Shown here in pieces: positions 35,401 to 42,852 of a stretch of 64,000 bases of DNA. The stretch's first letter is position 1, and each line of letters starts with the position of its first letter. The notes below the pieces were generated by a model that had not been told where the DNA came from, made no database searches, and saw only the letters and a list, made by a program, of their open reading frames with translations. Origin of the DNA: Exiguobacterium mexicanum (lineage in GTDB: Bacteria; Bacillota; Bacilli; Exiguobacteriales; Exiguobacteriaceae); assembly GCF_005960665.1 (NCBI RefSeq), contig NZ_CP040676.1:2543001-2607000 (forward strand), read 5' to 3'. The position numbers and the translations under genes are program-made.

Positions 35401-36789
35401 ACCGACACATTTGAAAGTACTGAAAAAGAAGATTCGTTTGAGGATGAGTTATTTGGTGCAAACAATGAACGTCTTGAGAAACAACGAAAAGAACCTATTT
35501 TCGCAATCATTGGAAATCCACCTTATTCGATAGGGCAGTCCAACGCCAATGATAACAATCAAAATCAAGTTTATCCAAGTCTAGATGAAAGTATTGATGC
35601 TACTTATGCGCGCCACTCAAAGGCAAGTCTAAAGAAAAGTCTTTATGACTCCTATATCAAGGCTTTTAGATGGGCAAGTAACAGAATTCGGCAAAAGGGA
35701 GTTATAGCTTTCGTATCGAATGGATCGTTTATTGATAGCAACAGTACAGATGGTCTTCGTAAATGCTGGCATGAAGAATTCAATTATGTATATATTTTGA
35801 ACCTTAGAGGTGATCAACGAACTTTAGGGGAACGCTCTAGACAAGAAGGTGGAAAAATTTTTGGTTCAGGAAGCAGAACCCCCATTGCTATCACAGTTCT
35901 CGTTAAAGATGGCACTGATGACCATCATGTTTTTTACCATGATATAGGCGACTACTTAACTCGGGAACAAAAGCTTTCTATTATTTCTACGTTTAAATCT
36001 GTAGATGGTATTGACTGGACTGAAATCAAACCAGACGCTAATAATGATTGGATTAATCAGCGTGATCAAAATTATGATAAGTTCCTACCAATGGAGGGTG
36101 AGGTTTTTACTAACAAAGCTATCGGAGTTAGCACAAACCGAGACTCATGGGTATATGGCTTCAATCGTGAGGCAGTTATTCAAAATACAAATTTAATGGT
36201 GAATAACTATAACTCAGAAATTTTACGTCTAGCTCATATCCAAGATCCGAACGAAAAATTAAAACTAATCAATACAGCTGATACTTTTATTAAATGGAGT
36301 AGAGGATTAAAACAGAAATTCAAAAAATCTGAAGAAATCAATTTGAATGATAATATTGTCAAAAGTATGCATAGACCTTACGTAAAAAAATGGCTTTATT
36401 ATGATAAGAATGTTGTAGAAATGCCAGGGAGGTATCATTCATTATTTGGAGAAACCAATAAATTAATTTATGTTACCGGTGCTGGTTCTAGTCGTGACTT
36501 CTCTTGTCTTGCAATCGATGCAATCCCGAACCTTGACTTGATGGAAAAAGGGCAGGGTTTCTATCTGCATGACAATAGCAATAAAGACGCTCTATTCTTA
36601 AGCACTAGCAATATCTCTGAATCATTCAAAAATAAACTTAACATTTCAGACGACGAAGTTTTTTACTACACATATGGTATTTTGCACTCGAAAGAATATC
36701 GTGAGAAATATGCAAATGACTTAAAAAAGGCGTTACCTCGCATTCCAATTGTAAAAAATGGCTATTCGGATTTTATGGTGAAAAGTTAA
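32476..36789 (+). CDS. Type ISP single-chain restriction-modification enzyme
   Basis: A 1437-residue polypeptide with all functions in one chain. It has an Mrr-type nuclease (Asp76 and Gln91-x-Lys93), an SF2 helicase/translocase (APGTGKT 205-211, DEAH 344-347, helicase C near 600), and an N6-adenine methyltransferase (DPFTGTGTF from Asp907, NPPY 1014-1017). A C-terminal target-recognition region follows. The order matches Type ISP enzymes such as LlaGI and LlaBIII: they methylate one strand of an asymmetric site and translocate to cleave foreign DNA. I choose ATG 32476, 9 bases after GGAGG; the frame is open 26 codons earlier. AT-rich compared with the chromosome. Confidence 0.9.
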   Translation: MKELSEEKAIQHSFDTLIRSLEGDRMVQRDRGTLFELLVVAYLKNEPMYARLFDEVWMLHNVPEDYKIPKKDTGVDLVARNRETGKLVAIQCKYYSKDTTIQKSHIDSFLNEVGKSYYDEGIIVTSTDKWSDNANNALLDRDKSIARIGLSQLRDSEIDWTQFSTEKPQNIPLKSIKEPRSHQIPAIEAVINGFKSADRGKLIMAPGTGKTYTSMVIAEEMASKKEGPFRVLYLVPSIQLLSQSLRGWTSDSKYRQDMDTFAVCSDRKVTKRVKGADEFEDIAAADLGYPATTDYNKLIERQNDIDSSEHQSKFLVVFSTYQSIDVIIDAQKHGFYEFDLVVCDEAHRTTGATDAGKDASAFVKVHSDDNIRARKRLYQTATPRIYGEDAKQKADEMSVLIADMNDANIYGEEFYRIGFGDAVNKGILTDYKVMVLAVDQKMVERNFQKMMSKDSELEFDDVTKIIGCWNGLVKRQSHSNIISANPMKRAIAFAGTIKDSKLITDMFTNVVDMYINESGYQADPVRIQIEHADGSMNALQKNEKISWLKSEVPPNTCRILSNARFLTEGVDIPDLDAVMFLKPRKSKIDIAQAVGRVMRKADGKEYGYVILPIGIPAGFDENAILDKNEKYQVVWDVLNALRSLDERFDSTINKLELNKKKPDQLQVVGVGEAPDEDDGGFKIADPETEQLQFGLDMEEFSDIERAIYGKIVKKVGNVRYWEDWSKDVSEIAQQHITRIQVMIEDTNNQAYHAFKQFVSGLRHNINESISEQQAIEMLAQHLITKPVFEALFDSYSFAKDNPVSQAMDAVLSVMDEKGLIKEQERLEKFYESVRIRAEGIDNLKAKQDIIIQLYDKFFKVGFKETTERLGIVFTPVEVVDFIIHSVNDVLQKHFGKSIGDEGVNILDPFTGTGTFIVRLLQSGLISKEDLLRKYTQELHANEIVLLSYYIAAINIEETFHAILKQEYQPFEGIVLTDTFESTEKEDSFEDELFGANNERLEKQRKEPIFAIIGNPPYSIGQSNANDNNQNQVYPSLDESIDATYARHSKASLKKSLYDSYIKAFRWASNRIRQKGVIAFVSNGSFIDSNSTDGLRKCWHEEFNYVYILNLRGDQRTLGERSRQEGGKIFGSGSRTPIAITVLVKDGTDDHHVFYHDIGDYLTREQKLSIISTFKSVDGIDWTEIKPDANNDWINQRDQNYDKFLPMEGEVFTNKAIGVSTNRDSWVYGFNREAVIQNTNLMVNNYNSEILRLAHIQDPNEKLKLINTADTFIKWSRGLKQKFKKSEEINLNDNIVKSMHRPYVKKWLYYDKNVVEMPGRYHSLFGETNKLIYVTGAGSSRDFSCLAIDAIPNLDLMEKGQGFYLHDNSNKDALFLSTSNISESFKNKLNISDDEVFYYTYGILHSKEYREKYANDLKKALPRIPIVKNGYSDFMVKS

Positions 36790-36960
36790 GCACAGATATT
36801 AAAGTATAAAATCGGATTAAATAGTTGAAATCAACGTACTTTTTTTTGCGCTAGATTGTGTTACTGCAATTAGTAACTGTGATTATTTTACATCTCCATT
36901 TCGGATGGTTTCCTCTATATGCAGCAAGCATAAAGAATATACTAGAGGTCAAGGACGGAG

Positions 36961-36989
36961 TTGACTTATGTTTTCGACAGGAGTATTAT
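36961..36989 (+). promoter_or_regulatory. Promoter of the ArsR-family gene
   Basis: TTGACT (36961-36966), 17-base spacer and TATTAT (36984-36989). The expected transcript start is just before operator 37004-37019. Confidence 0.6.
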
Positions 36990-37003
36990 GGATTCATAAA
37001 CAT

Positions 37004-37019
37004 ATCAAAAAAAATTGAT
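37004..37019 (+). promoter_or_regulatory. Metal-regulator operator O1
   Basis: ATCAA-AAAAAA-TTGAT, 15 bases before the regulator start. First of five copies of one inverted repeat in 3 kb. Confidence 0.65.
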
Positions 37020-37034
37020 TAGGGGGTGTGGGCC

Positions 37035-37361
37035 TTGGATCAATGCATAACGGATATTCCAAGAGTCCGTCGAGGTGATGTGCCCCTTCCACAAGAAGAG
37101 GCAATTCAAAGAATAGCTTCTGTGACAAAGGCTTTTAGTGATCCAATTCGTTTAAAAATGGTTTACTTGCTTTCAAAGCAATCTGATTTGTGCACCTGTG
37201 AGTTTGAAGAATTATTGGACCTGAGCCAGTCCAAAGTATCGTATCACCTTAAAATATTGCTTGACGCTGGAGTTATCGATCGCGAAATCCACGGTTCATG
37301 GAGTCATTACAGCCTTCGAAATCCTAAAATATTGGAACAGGTTCATGCCTTGTCCCAATGA
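37035..37361 (+). CDS. ArsR/CadC-family metal-sensing repressor
   Basis: A 108-residue winged-helix repressor. The alpha-3 metal site is DLCTCEFEELL with Cys53 and Cys55, a form of the ELCVCDL box of ArsR and CadC; Cys4 near the N terminus could complete a CadC-like site. The recognition helix is LSQSKVSYHLKIL. Metal binding should release it from DNA. TTG 37035 follows AGGGGGTG; GTG 37026 overlaps that site. Operators of one type lie before this and three other genes, so it probably controls all of them. Confidence 0.87.
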   Translation: MDQCITDIPRVRRGDVPLPQEEAIQRIASVTKAFSDPIRLKMVYLLSKQSDLCTCEFEELLDLSQSKVSYHLKILLDAGVIDREIHGSWSHYSLRNPKILEQVHALSQ

Positions 37362-37404
37362 TAAAAAGCGAGTGTTTCGGTGCTGGCTTTTTATTTTAAG
37401 ATTC

Positions 37405-37424
37405 ACATCAATTTTTTTTGATGT
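37405..37424 (+). promoter_or_regulatory. Metal-regulator operator O2
   Basis: ACATCAA-TTTTTT-TTGATGT, a 20-base near-palindrome with 7-base arms. It is 180 bases upstream of O3 in the 271-base gap after the regulator; that gap holds no other convincing feature. Confidence 0.6.
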
Positions 37425-37585
37425 CATAATACTCTGACTTGTATTGGGGATTCTTAGATTAACAACTTACGATGTCCCGGTTACTCATGAAACCCGTTCA
37501 ACTGTTACTGCATTATTAAGTTTTTGGTTATGCCAGGTAATCTTTTGCCTTTTAGAATGAAATTGGAATTACTTATGTTATTCAA

Positions 37586-37601
37586 ATCAAAAAAAGTTGA
37601 T
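37586..37601 (+). promoter_or_regulatory. Metal-regulator operator O3
   Basis: ATCAA-AAAAAG-TTGAT, 31 bases before the start of the heavy-metal-binding protein. Confidence 0.65.
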
Positions 37602-37632
37602 AAACACCTTTAATTAAGGAGGAATGGAATAA

Positions 37633-37842
37633 ATGAAGAAAGAAGTTCTTCGAGTAAGTGGTATGGATTGTCCTTCCTGTGCAAAGGATATCGAAAAAAC
37701 GGTAGCGAAGCTAAACGGGGTTGAGAAAGCAGAGGTAAACTTTATTGCTGAGAAATTAACCGTCACATATGATGATTCTCAATTGCCCCGTGAAAAAATC
37801 GAGGAAAATTTAAAGAAAATCGGACATCCAGTCGTTAAATAA
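37633..37842 (+). CDS. Heavy-metal-associated domain protein (CopZ-like)
   Basis: A 69-residue single HMA domain with ferredoxin-like fold; the metal site is GMDCPSC (Cys14 and Cys17). Such proteins carry soft metal ions to a P-type ATPase. The ATPase two genes on lacks its own HMA domain, so this free domain may serve it in trans. AAGGAGG precedes the ATG. It has its own operator copy. Confidence 0.88.
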   Translation: MKKEVLRVSGMDCPSCAKDIEKTVAKLNGVEKAEVNFIAEKLTVTYDDSQLPREKIEENLKKIGHPVVK

Positions 37843-37966
37843 TAAATTGATCCGAGATCCTAATATATATGCGATTACCTGGCGTAATCAAAAACTTGGC
37901 TTGCAGTTATAATTGAAAGCTTATTTTCCTAGGAGAAAGGGAAAGTTGATTAAACATAAATTCCTA

Positions 37967-37981
37967 ATCAAAAAAATTGAT
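37967..37981 (+). promoter_or_regulatory. Metal-regulator operator O4
   Basis: ATCAA-AAAAA-TTGAT with a 5-base spacer, 49 bases before the ATPase start. Confidence 0.6.
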
Positions 37982-38030
37982 GAATAGTGATTTGACTTGA
38001 AATTAGACAATGATAAAGGGAGGGCTCAAC

Positions 38031-39947
38031 ATGAGTAAGTCAAAATGGTGGAAACAACCAAGAACGGTATTGCTGATTATTTCAGGGATCACAACAGTCT
38101 TTACATTAATCTCAGAACTTTTCCTAGGTTTACCGGAAATATGGGCTGTTGCATTGTATGGTGTTGCAATTATTATTGGGGGTATTTACCCAGCCAAGAG
38201 TGCATGGATGGACTTGAGAAGGAGAAAACTTTCCATAAATACTCTGCTTATTGTCGGAGTTATCGGGGCCATCTATCTGGGATTGTGGGAAGAAGCCGCA
38301 GGTCTTGTGGTCATCTTCTCCTTAGCTGAAGTGTTGGAAGCTTATGCAGTAAATAAAGCCAGGGATTCCGTCCGAGCGCTTGTGGAACTGGCACCCCGGG
38401 AAGCAACCGTTTTACGGGAAGGCCGCGAAGTTCGCATACTAGCCGATGAAGTCGAGATTGGCGATCGGGTTCTGATCCGACCAGGGGAGAAAATACCAGT
38501 AGATGGGGTTGTTGTAAGCGGTACGTCTACAGCGGATCAATCGACAATCACAGGAGAATCCATTCCGGTTGCAAAAATATCAGGCGATGAAGTATATGCT
38601 TCCACAATGAATGGCCGCGGTGCTTTGGAAATTGAAGTGACGAAATTGGCGCAGGATACCACCTTGTCAAAAATCATTGAATTAGTGGCAAATGCACAAG
38701 GAGATAAAGGAAAAGCACAACGTTTCAGTGAACGCTTTGGTGAAGTCTACACGCCGATCATGTTCGTGATCGCCGTTTTAATGGTTGTTATACCAACCCT
38801 TTTCTTTGGCCAACCGTTTGACACGTGGCTATATAGAGCGTTAATCGTATTGGTTGTTTCATGCTCCTGTTCTCTAGTGCTTTCAGTTCCAGTAGCTGTC
38901 GTAACTGGTGTAGGAAATGCGGCGCGAAACGGGGTTATGGTAAAAGGCGGCAGCTATATGGAAACGGCCAGTCACATCCAAGTGGTCGCATTTGATAAAA
39001 CGGGTACATTAACCGTCGGAAAGCCTTCGGTAACGGATATTGTATCTGTCTCCGATTTATCAAAAGAAAAACTGCTGGGAATTGCCGGTGCGCTTGAAAA
39101 ACTTTCTGAACACCCTTTGGCTGAGGCAATTCTTCAAGAAGCTTCAAAAAGAAACATAAATCTTCCAGGTGTTGAAGAGTTCGACACATTAACCGGACGG
39201 GGAGCTAAAGGCAGCATAAATAGAACCACATACTATATCGGCAGTCCCCGGTTGTTCAGCGAATTGAATGTAAAACTGAATCAAGATCAATTAAAACAAA
39301 TTGAAACACTTCAAGGACAAGGAAAGACCGTCACGCTTTTGGGAACTGCTGATCTTGTACTTGGATTAATCGCGATAGCGGATCGACCGAAAGAAAACGC
39401 AAAACAAGCGATTCAACGTCTGAAAACTACCGGTGTAAAACGAATCGTCATGCTTACGGGCGATAACCGGCTTACTGGTGAAGCCATTGGCCGGGAACTT
39501 GGCGTGGATGAGGTACGGGCAGAATTACTGCCGGAAGATAAAATTACAGCGATTAAAGAACTGCAAAAGAAGTACGGTCTTGTTGCGATGGTGGGTGACG
39601 GTGTAAACGATGCGCCTGCACTGGCTCAGGCCGATGTGGGGATCGCGATGGGAGTCCAAGGGACAGACGTTGCTTTGGAAACGGCTGATATCGCATTGAT
39701 GCAGGATAATTTGGATCAACTGGTTTATCTGATCAAACTTAGCCGTAAGACCGTTGCGAAAATACATCAAAATATCGGGTTTTCATTAGCTCTTCTAGCC
39801 CTCCTTATTGTTACAGCCTTGACCGGAGTGATGAGCCTGACTACAGGTTTGCTTCTTAACGAAGGAAGCGCCTTGGTTGTTATTGCAAATGCGATGGTTC
39901 TCCGGAAGTATCAGATGAATAAAGCCAATGCCATAGGTAACGAGTGA
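38031..39947 (+). CDS. P1B-type metal-transporting ATPase with an atypical CSC motif
   Basis: A 638-residue heavy-metal efflux-type ATPase. Visible parts: actuator TITGES (172-177), phosphorylation site DKTGT (Asp322) and hinge GDGVNDAP. The sixth membrane helix normally has CPC; here it is VSCSCSLVLSVPVAV, with Cys278-Ser279-Cys280. The last helix has NEGSALVVIANAM in place of the Cd/Zn-type DxG, closer to the HEG of P1B-4 pumps. There is no N-terminal HMA domain. Metal specificity is therefore open, though sequence around it is CadA-like. ATG 38031 follows AAAGGGAGGG. Confidence 0.88.
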   Translation: MSKSKWWKQPRTVLLIISGITTVFTLISELFLGLPEIWAVALYGVAIIIGGIYPAKSAWMDLRRRKLSINTLLIVGVIGAIYLGLWEEAAGLVVIFSLAEVLEAYAVNKARDSVRALVELAPREATVLREGREVRILADEVEIGDRVLIRPGEKIPVDGVVVSGTSTADQSTITGESIPVAKISGDEVYASTMNGRGALEIEVTKLAQDTTLSKIIELVANAQGDKGKAQRFSERFGEVYTPIMFVIAVLMVVIPTLFFGQPFDTWLYRALIVLVVSCSCSLVLSVPVAVVTGVGNAARNGVMVKGGSYMETASHIQVVAFDKTGTLTVGKPSVTDIVSVSDLSKEKLLGIAGALEKLSEHPLAEAILQEASKRNINLPGVEEFDTLTGRGAKGSINRTTYYIGSPRLFSELNVKLNQDQLKQIETLQGQGKTVTLLGTADLVLGLIAIADRPKENAKQAIQRLKTTGVKRIVMLTGDNRLTGEAIGRELGVDEVRAELLPEDKITAIKELQKKYGLVAMVGDGVNDAPALAQADVGIAMGVQGTDVALETADIALMQDNLDQLVYLIKLSRKTVAKIHQNIGFSLALLALLIVTALTGVMSLTTGLLLNEGSALVVIANAMVLRKYQMNKANAIGNE

Positions 39948-39992
39948 TGAAATTTTTTATCATTGGTGAGGATTTACCTATGGATTGGCATT

Positions 39993-40014
39993 CTAATCAA
40001 AAATAATTGATTAG
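39993..40014 (+). promoter_or_regulatory. Metal-regulator operator O5
   Basis: CTAATCAA-AAATAA-TTGATTAG, perfect 8-base arms, 16 bases before the MtrA-like gene. Best copy of the five. Confidence 0.65.
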
Positions 40015-40030
40015 CATACAAGGAGAGTTG

Positions 40031-41410
40031 ATGATGGGCATAACAGAAGGCATTAAAAGCATTCATAAACAATTAGACACAATACGAAAGATCCCTAAAT
40101 GTGTAGGATGTGAATGTGTACTTGACGTGATGACAGCCGTTGAGCAAGATCTAGAAGATATAGATAAACCGATTGCAAAAGAAGTTCAACTGGATTTAAA
40201 ACAGTGGGTTGACGAAGGGAACAAAGTTAGACATAACTGTCTTGGGTGTGAAGTTTGTTTCCCAATTAAGCCGTACAATCATTTTAGTTCATTGATTAAT
40301 GGATCGAATGAAATTGAAATCAATGGAGCTGCATGTGGCTGTAATGACAATGCATGCGGAAGTCAACCCCAAGTAAACAGTACTGCGTGTGGGTGTGATG
40401 ACGATTCGTGCGAAGGTGAACCACAAGTAAATAATACAGCATGTGGTTGTGATGAAAATAAATCGAAGAATACGCACCCCTCAAATTGCAGCTGTGAACT
40501 TAAAACCGAAGTTCAGAAACAATCCGTTTGTGGAACAGTGGATCCCAACGATAGCAATGTGGCCTCCCCCTCGACCCAGCAGGAACAAAAATGGCCAATA
40601 GCAGAAGGAAATTATCTAGTCGGAAATGATACATCTTTTGTTGCAATATGTACTTTAGCCGATACAGATCTCCCGTCCGAAATACAAGGTTCCGGATTAC
40701 TAAATCATATATCTATTGTTGGTACCTTATCGACAGAAAATCTAGGAATAGAACGCTTGATTCGAAATGTTACCGCGAATCCCAATATTTCACACTTAAT
40801 ACTATGTGGGCGCGACTCTCGTGGTCATCAAGCAGGGCAAGCCATTTTGTCATTAAAAGAAAATGGGATAGACGATAAGTATCGGATTATAGGCGCAGTT
40901 GGACCTCGCCCGGTGCTCAAGAATATTACCTTGAAAGAGATCGAAATTTTTCGCCAACGAGTGAAAATCGTTGATGAAATTGGAACACGAGATGTCGAAC
41001 GATTGCATCAGGTAGTTCGTGCTTATGAGGGCAAGCCAAATGGGGACCCAGTAATGCTTCTTCCGATAATTCAAGAACCCAAAATAGTGAAAGCAGAACG
41101 TCTTAAAAATGATGAGTGGGTTCATGACCCAGAGGGATTTTTCCTAGTTATTCTTGATCGAAATAAGAAATCAATTAGGTGTGAACATTACATCCTGGAT
41201 GGGACTCTGAATGAAGTTATTGAAGGAAAACTAGCCAGTGATATTGCAAATACAGCAATCAAGCGCGGTTTGCTTTCTCGTTTGGATCACGCAGCATATC
41301 TGGGGAAAGAATTGGCGAAAGCTGAAACAGCTCTTGCCTACGATATGCCTTATACGCAAGATTTACCGTTATCAAAAAGTAAAGCCCTCAATCAAACGGT
41401 TGTTTCCTAG
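40031..41410 (+). CDS. Cysteine-rich protein with MtrA-like corrinoid-binding domain and DUF4346-type tail
   Basis: A 459-residue cytoplasmic protein. Residues 1-80 have two cysteine clusters (KCVGCEC, NCLGCEVC). Residues 101-155 are an 18-residue repeat ACGC-N4-C. From Trp188 it resembles subunit A of methanogen tetrahydromethanopterin S-methyltransferase: WPIAEGNYLVGN, STENLGIERLIRNVTANPN, LILCGRDSRGHQAGQ. His266 lies at the place of the MtrA histidine that binds cobalt of the corrinoid. The C-terminal 120 residues resemble DUF4346. No membrane anchor. Under operator O5, so probably metal-induced. ATG 40034 is an alternative start. Reaction unknown. Confidence 0.78.
   Translation: MMGITEGIKSIHKQLDTIRKIPKCVGCECVLDVMTAVEQDLEDIDKPIAKEVQLDLKQWVDEGNKVRHNCLGCEVCFPIKPYNHFSSLINGSNEIEINGAACGCNDNACGSQPQVNSTACGCDDDSCEGEPQVNNTACGCDENKSKNTHPSNCSCELKTEVQKQSVCGTVDPNDSNVASPSTQQEQKWPIAEGNYLVGNDTSFVAICTLADTDLPSEIQGSGLLNHISIVGTLSTENLGIERLIRNVTANPNISHLILCGRDSRGHQAGQAILSLKENGIDDKYRIIGAVGPRPVLKNITLKEIEIFRQRVKIVDEIGTRDVERLHQVVRAYEGKPNGDPVMLLPIIQEPKIVKAERLKNDEWVHDPEGFFLVILDRNKKSIRCEHYILDGTLNEVIEGKLASDIANTAIKRGLLSRLDHAAYLGKELAKAETALAYDMPYTQDLPLSKSKALNQTVVS
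40331..40492 (+). repeat. Three tandem 54-base units encoding cysteine-rich repeats
   Basis: Units begin ACGCNDNACG, ACGCDDDSCE and ACGCDENKSK, spaced exactly 18 codons (Cys102, Cys120, Cys138). The first two end PQVNST and PQVNNT; the third has diverged. The pattern resembles metal-chelating modules. Confidence 0.75.
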
Positions 41411-41505
41411 ATGAATAGAACGATTATTCAATTAGTTTAAAATCTGTTATACGAGAAACGATTAGTATTTAAAGAGCTAACTTACTAGATGTAGAAGGTG
41501 ACACA

Positions 41506-42843
41506 ATGGAGATTCTAAACCTCCCCCACTTCAATATCAAACAATTTGCTGAAAATGAACATGACTTTCTGATCCAGGTGGAGACAGCCTCTCCACCTTC
41601 TTTTTGTCCACATTGTGGATGCGTGGCAAATCTGTATAAGCATGATAACAGAGACCATCTTTGTATGGATCTGCCTATTCATGGAAAACGTGTAGGGCTT
41701 CTTGTAAAGCGTCAGCGATATAAATGCCGTGAATGTAATCAAACTTTTTGGGAACGATTAGAACACACCATAGACGAGAAGCGAAACTGCACCAAACGGT
41801 TATTGTCTTACGTCGAGAAGCAAAGTCTTAAACGCACGTTTGTCAGTATTTCAGAAGATGTCGGGCTGAACGAAAAGACGATACGGAACATCTTTCGTGA
41901 TTACATCAATCGCCTGGAAGAGACGCTTCGATTTGAAACACCTAATTGGCTTGGAATAGACGAAATTCACATTATCAAGCCAAGATGCGTTTTAACCAAC
42001 ATCGAGGAACGTACCTTGTTAGACGTTCTACCCAATCGCAATAAGGAAACGGTTGTAAGCTACCTCTCACGCCTTCCAAACAGAGGACGAATACAATACG
42101 TCACAATGGATATGTGGCGACCGTATAAGGACGCTGTGAAAGCTGTACTGCCCAAGGCGACTATCATCGTCGATAAGTTTCACGTTGTCCGTATGGCGAA
42201 TCAAGCCTTAGAATCCATCCGCAAACAGCTTAGAGAAGGCTTATCACCGAAGGAACGGCGCGGGCTTATGCACGACCGCTTTATCCTCTTGAAACGCCAT
42301 AAAGAGCTTACGGAAATGGATAAGATAACGCTTGACCTATGGACGAAGAATCACCCCTCTCTCGGTATTGCTTATGACTTGAAGGAATCATTTTTCGATA
42401 TTTGGGATACCGACAGCAGACAGAAAGCGTACCTCAGATACCACGATTGGAAAGCCAAGATACCAAAGGAACTGCAATCCGCTTTTGAGCCTCTTACAAA
42501 GGCTATGGCGAATTGGGAAGAAGAGATATTCAACTACTTCGACCATCGCATTACAAACGCCTATACGGAGTCTCTGAACAGCCTTATACGTGTCACAAAC
42601 CGTTTAGGAAGGGGCTACTCCTTCGAAGCTTTACGAGCCAAAATACTCTTTACAGAAGGACTTCAAAAGGAACGTAAACCCAAGTATCAGAAACGTTTGG
42701 ATGACTACGAACTTCGAGACTACAACTATCCGATGTTCGAGAAAATGTTCCCCGTTGGCGTTGTTCGTGAACGTGAGCGTGGCGAGCTTCTTGGTGTCGA
42801 CATTTCCACCTTAATTGAGAAATTGGAGAAGGGCGAACTATAA
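41506..42843 (+). CDS. ISL3-family transposase
   Basis: A 445-residue DDE transposase. Residues about 30-85 form the zinc-binding N-terminal domain (FCPHCGC and KCREC). The DDE core includes WLGIDEIHI, VTMDMWRPYKDAV, IVDKFHVVRMANQAL and NAYTESLNSLIR. It looks intact. I find no terminal inverted repeats around it, so the limits of an insertion sequence cannot be set; it may be a gene of a larger transposon that carries the metal cluster. The 3' end overlaps the end of the convergent STAND gene by 6 bases. Confidence 0.9.
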   Translation: MEILNLPHFNIKQFAENEHDFLIQVETASPPSFCPHCGCVANLYKHDNRDHLCMDLPIHGKRVGLLVKRQRYKCRECNQTFWERLEHTIDEKRNCTKRLLSYVEKQSLKRTFVSISEDVGLNEKTIRNIFRDYINRLEETLRFETPNWLGIDEIHIIKPRCVLTNIEERTLLDVLPNRNKETVVSYLSRLPNRGRIQYVTMDMWRPYKDAVKAVLPKATIIVDKFHVVRMANQALESIRKQLREGLSPKERRGLMHDRFILLKRHKELTEMDKITLDLWTKNHPSLGIAYDLKESFFDIWDTDSRQKAYLRYHDWKAKIPKELQSAFEPLTKAMANWEEEIFNYFDHRITNAYTESLNSLIRVTNRLGRGYSFEALRAKILFTEGLQKERKPKYQKRLDDYELRDYNYPMFEKMFPVGVVRERERGELLGVDISTLIEKLEKGEL

Positions 42844-42852
42844 GCCCTTTTC
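42829..42852. terminator. Short hairpin shared by convergent gene ends
   Basis: AAGGGC-N9-GCCCTT then TTCC; contains both stop codons. Confidence 0.4.

Noticed and set aside
37444-37560. 38-codon TTG-start ORF with a hydrophobic end between the ArsR gene and the HMA gene
   Set aside because: No ribosome site, low-complexity start, and it lies among operator copies; more likely chance or a worn remnant.
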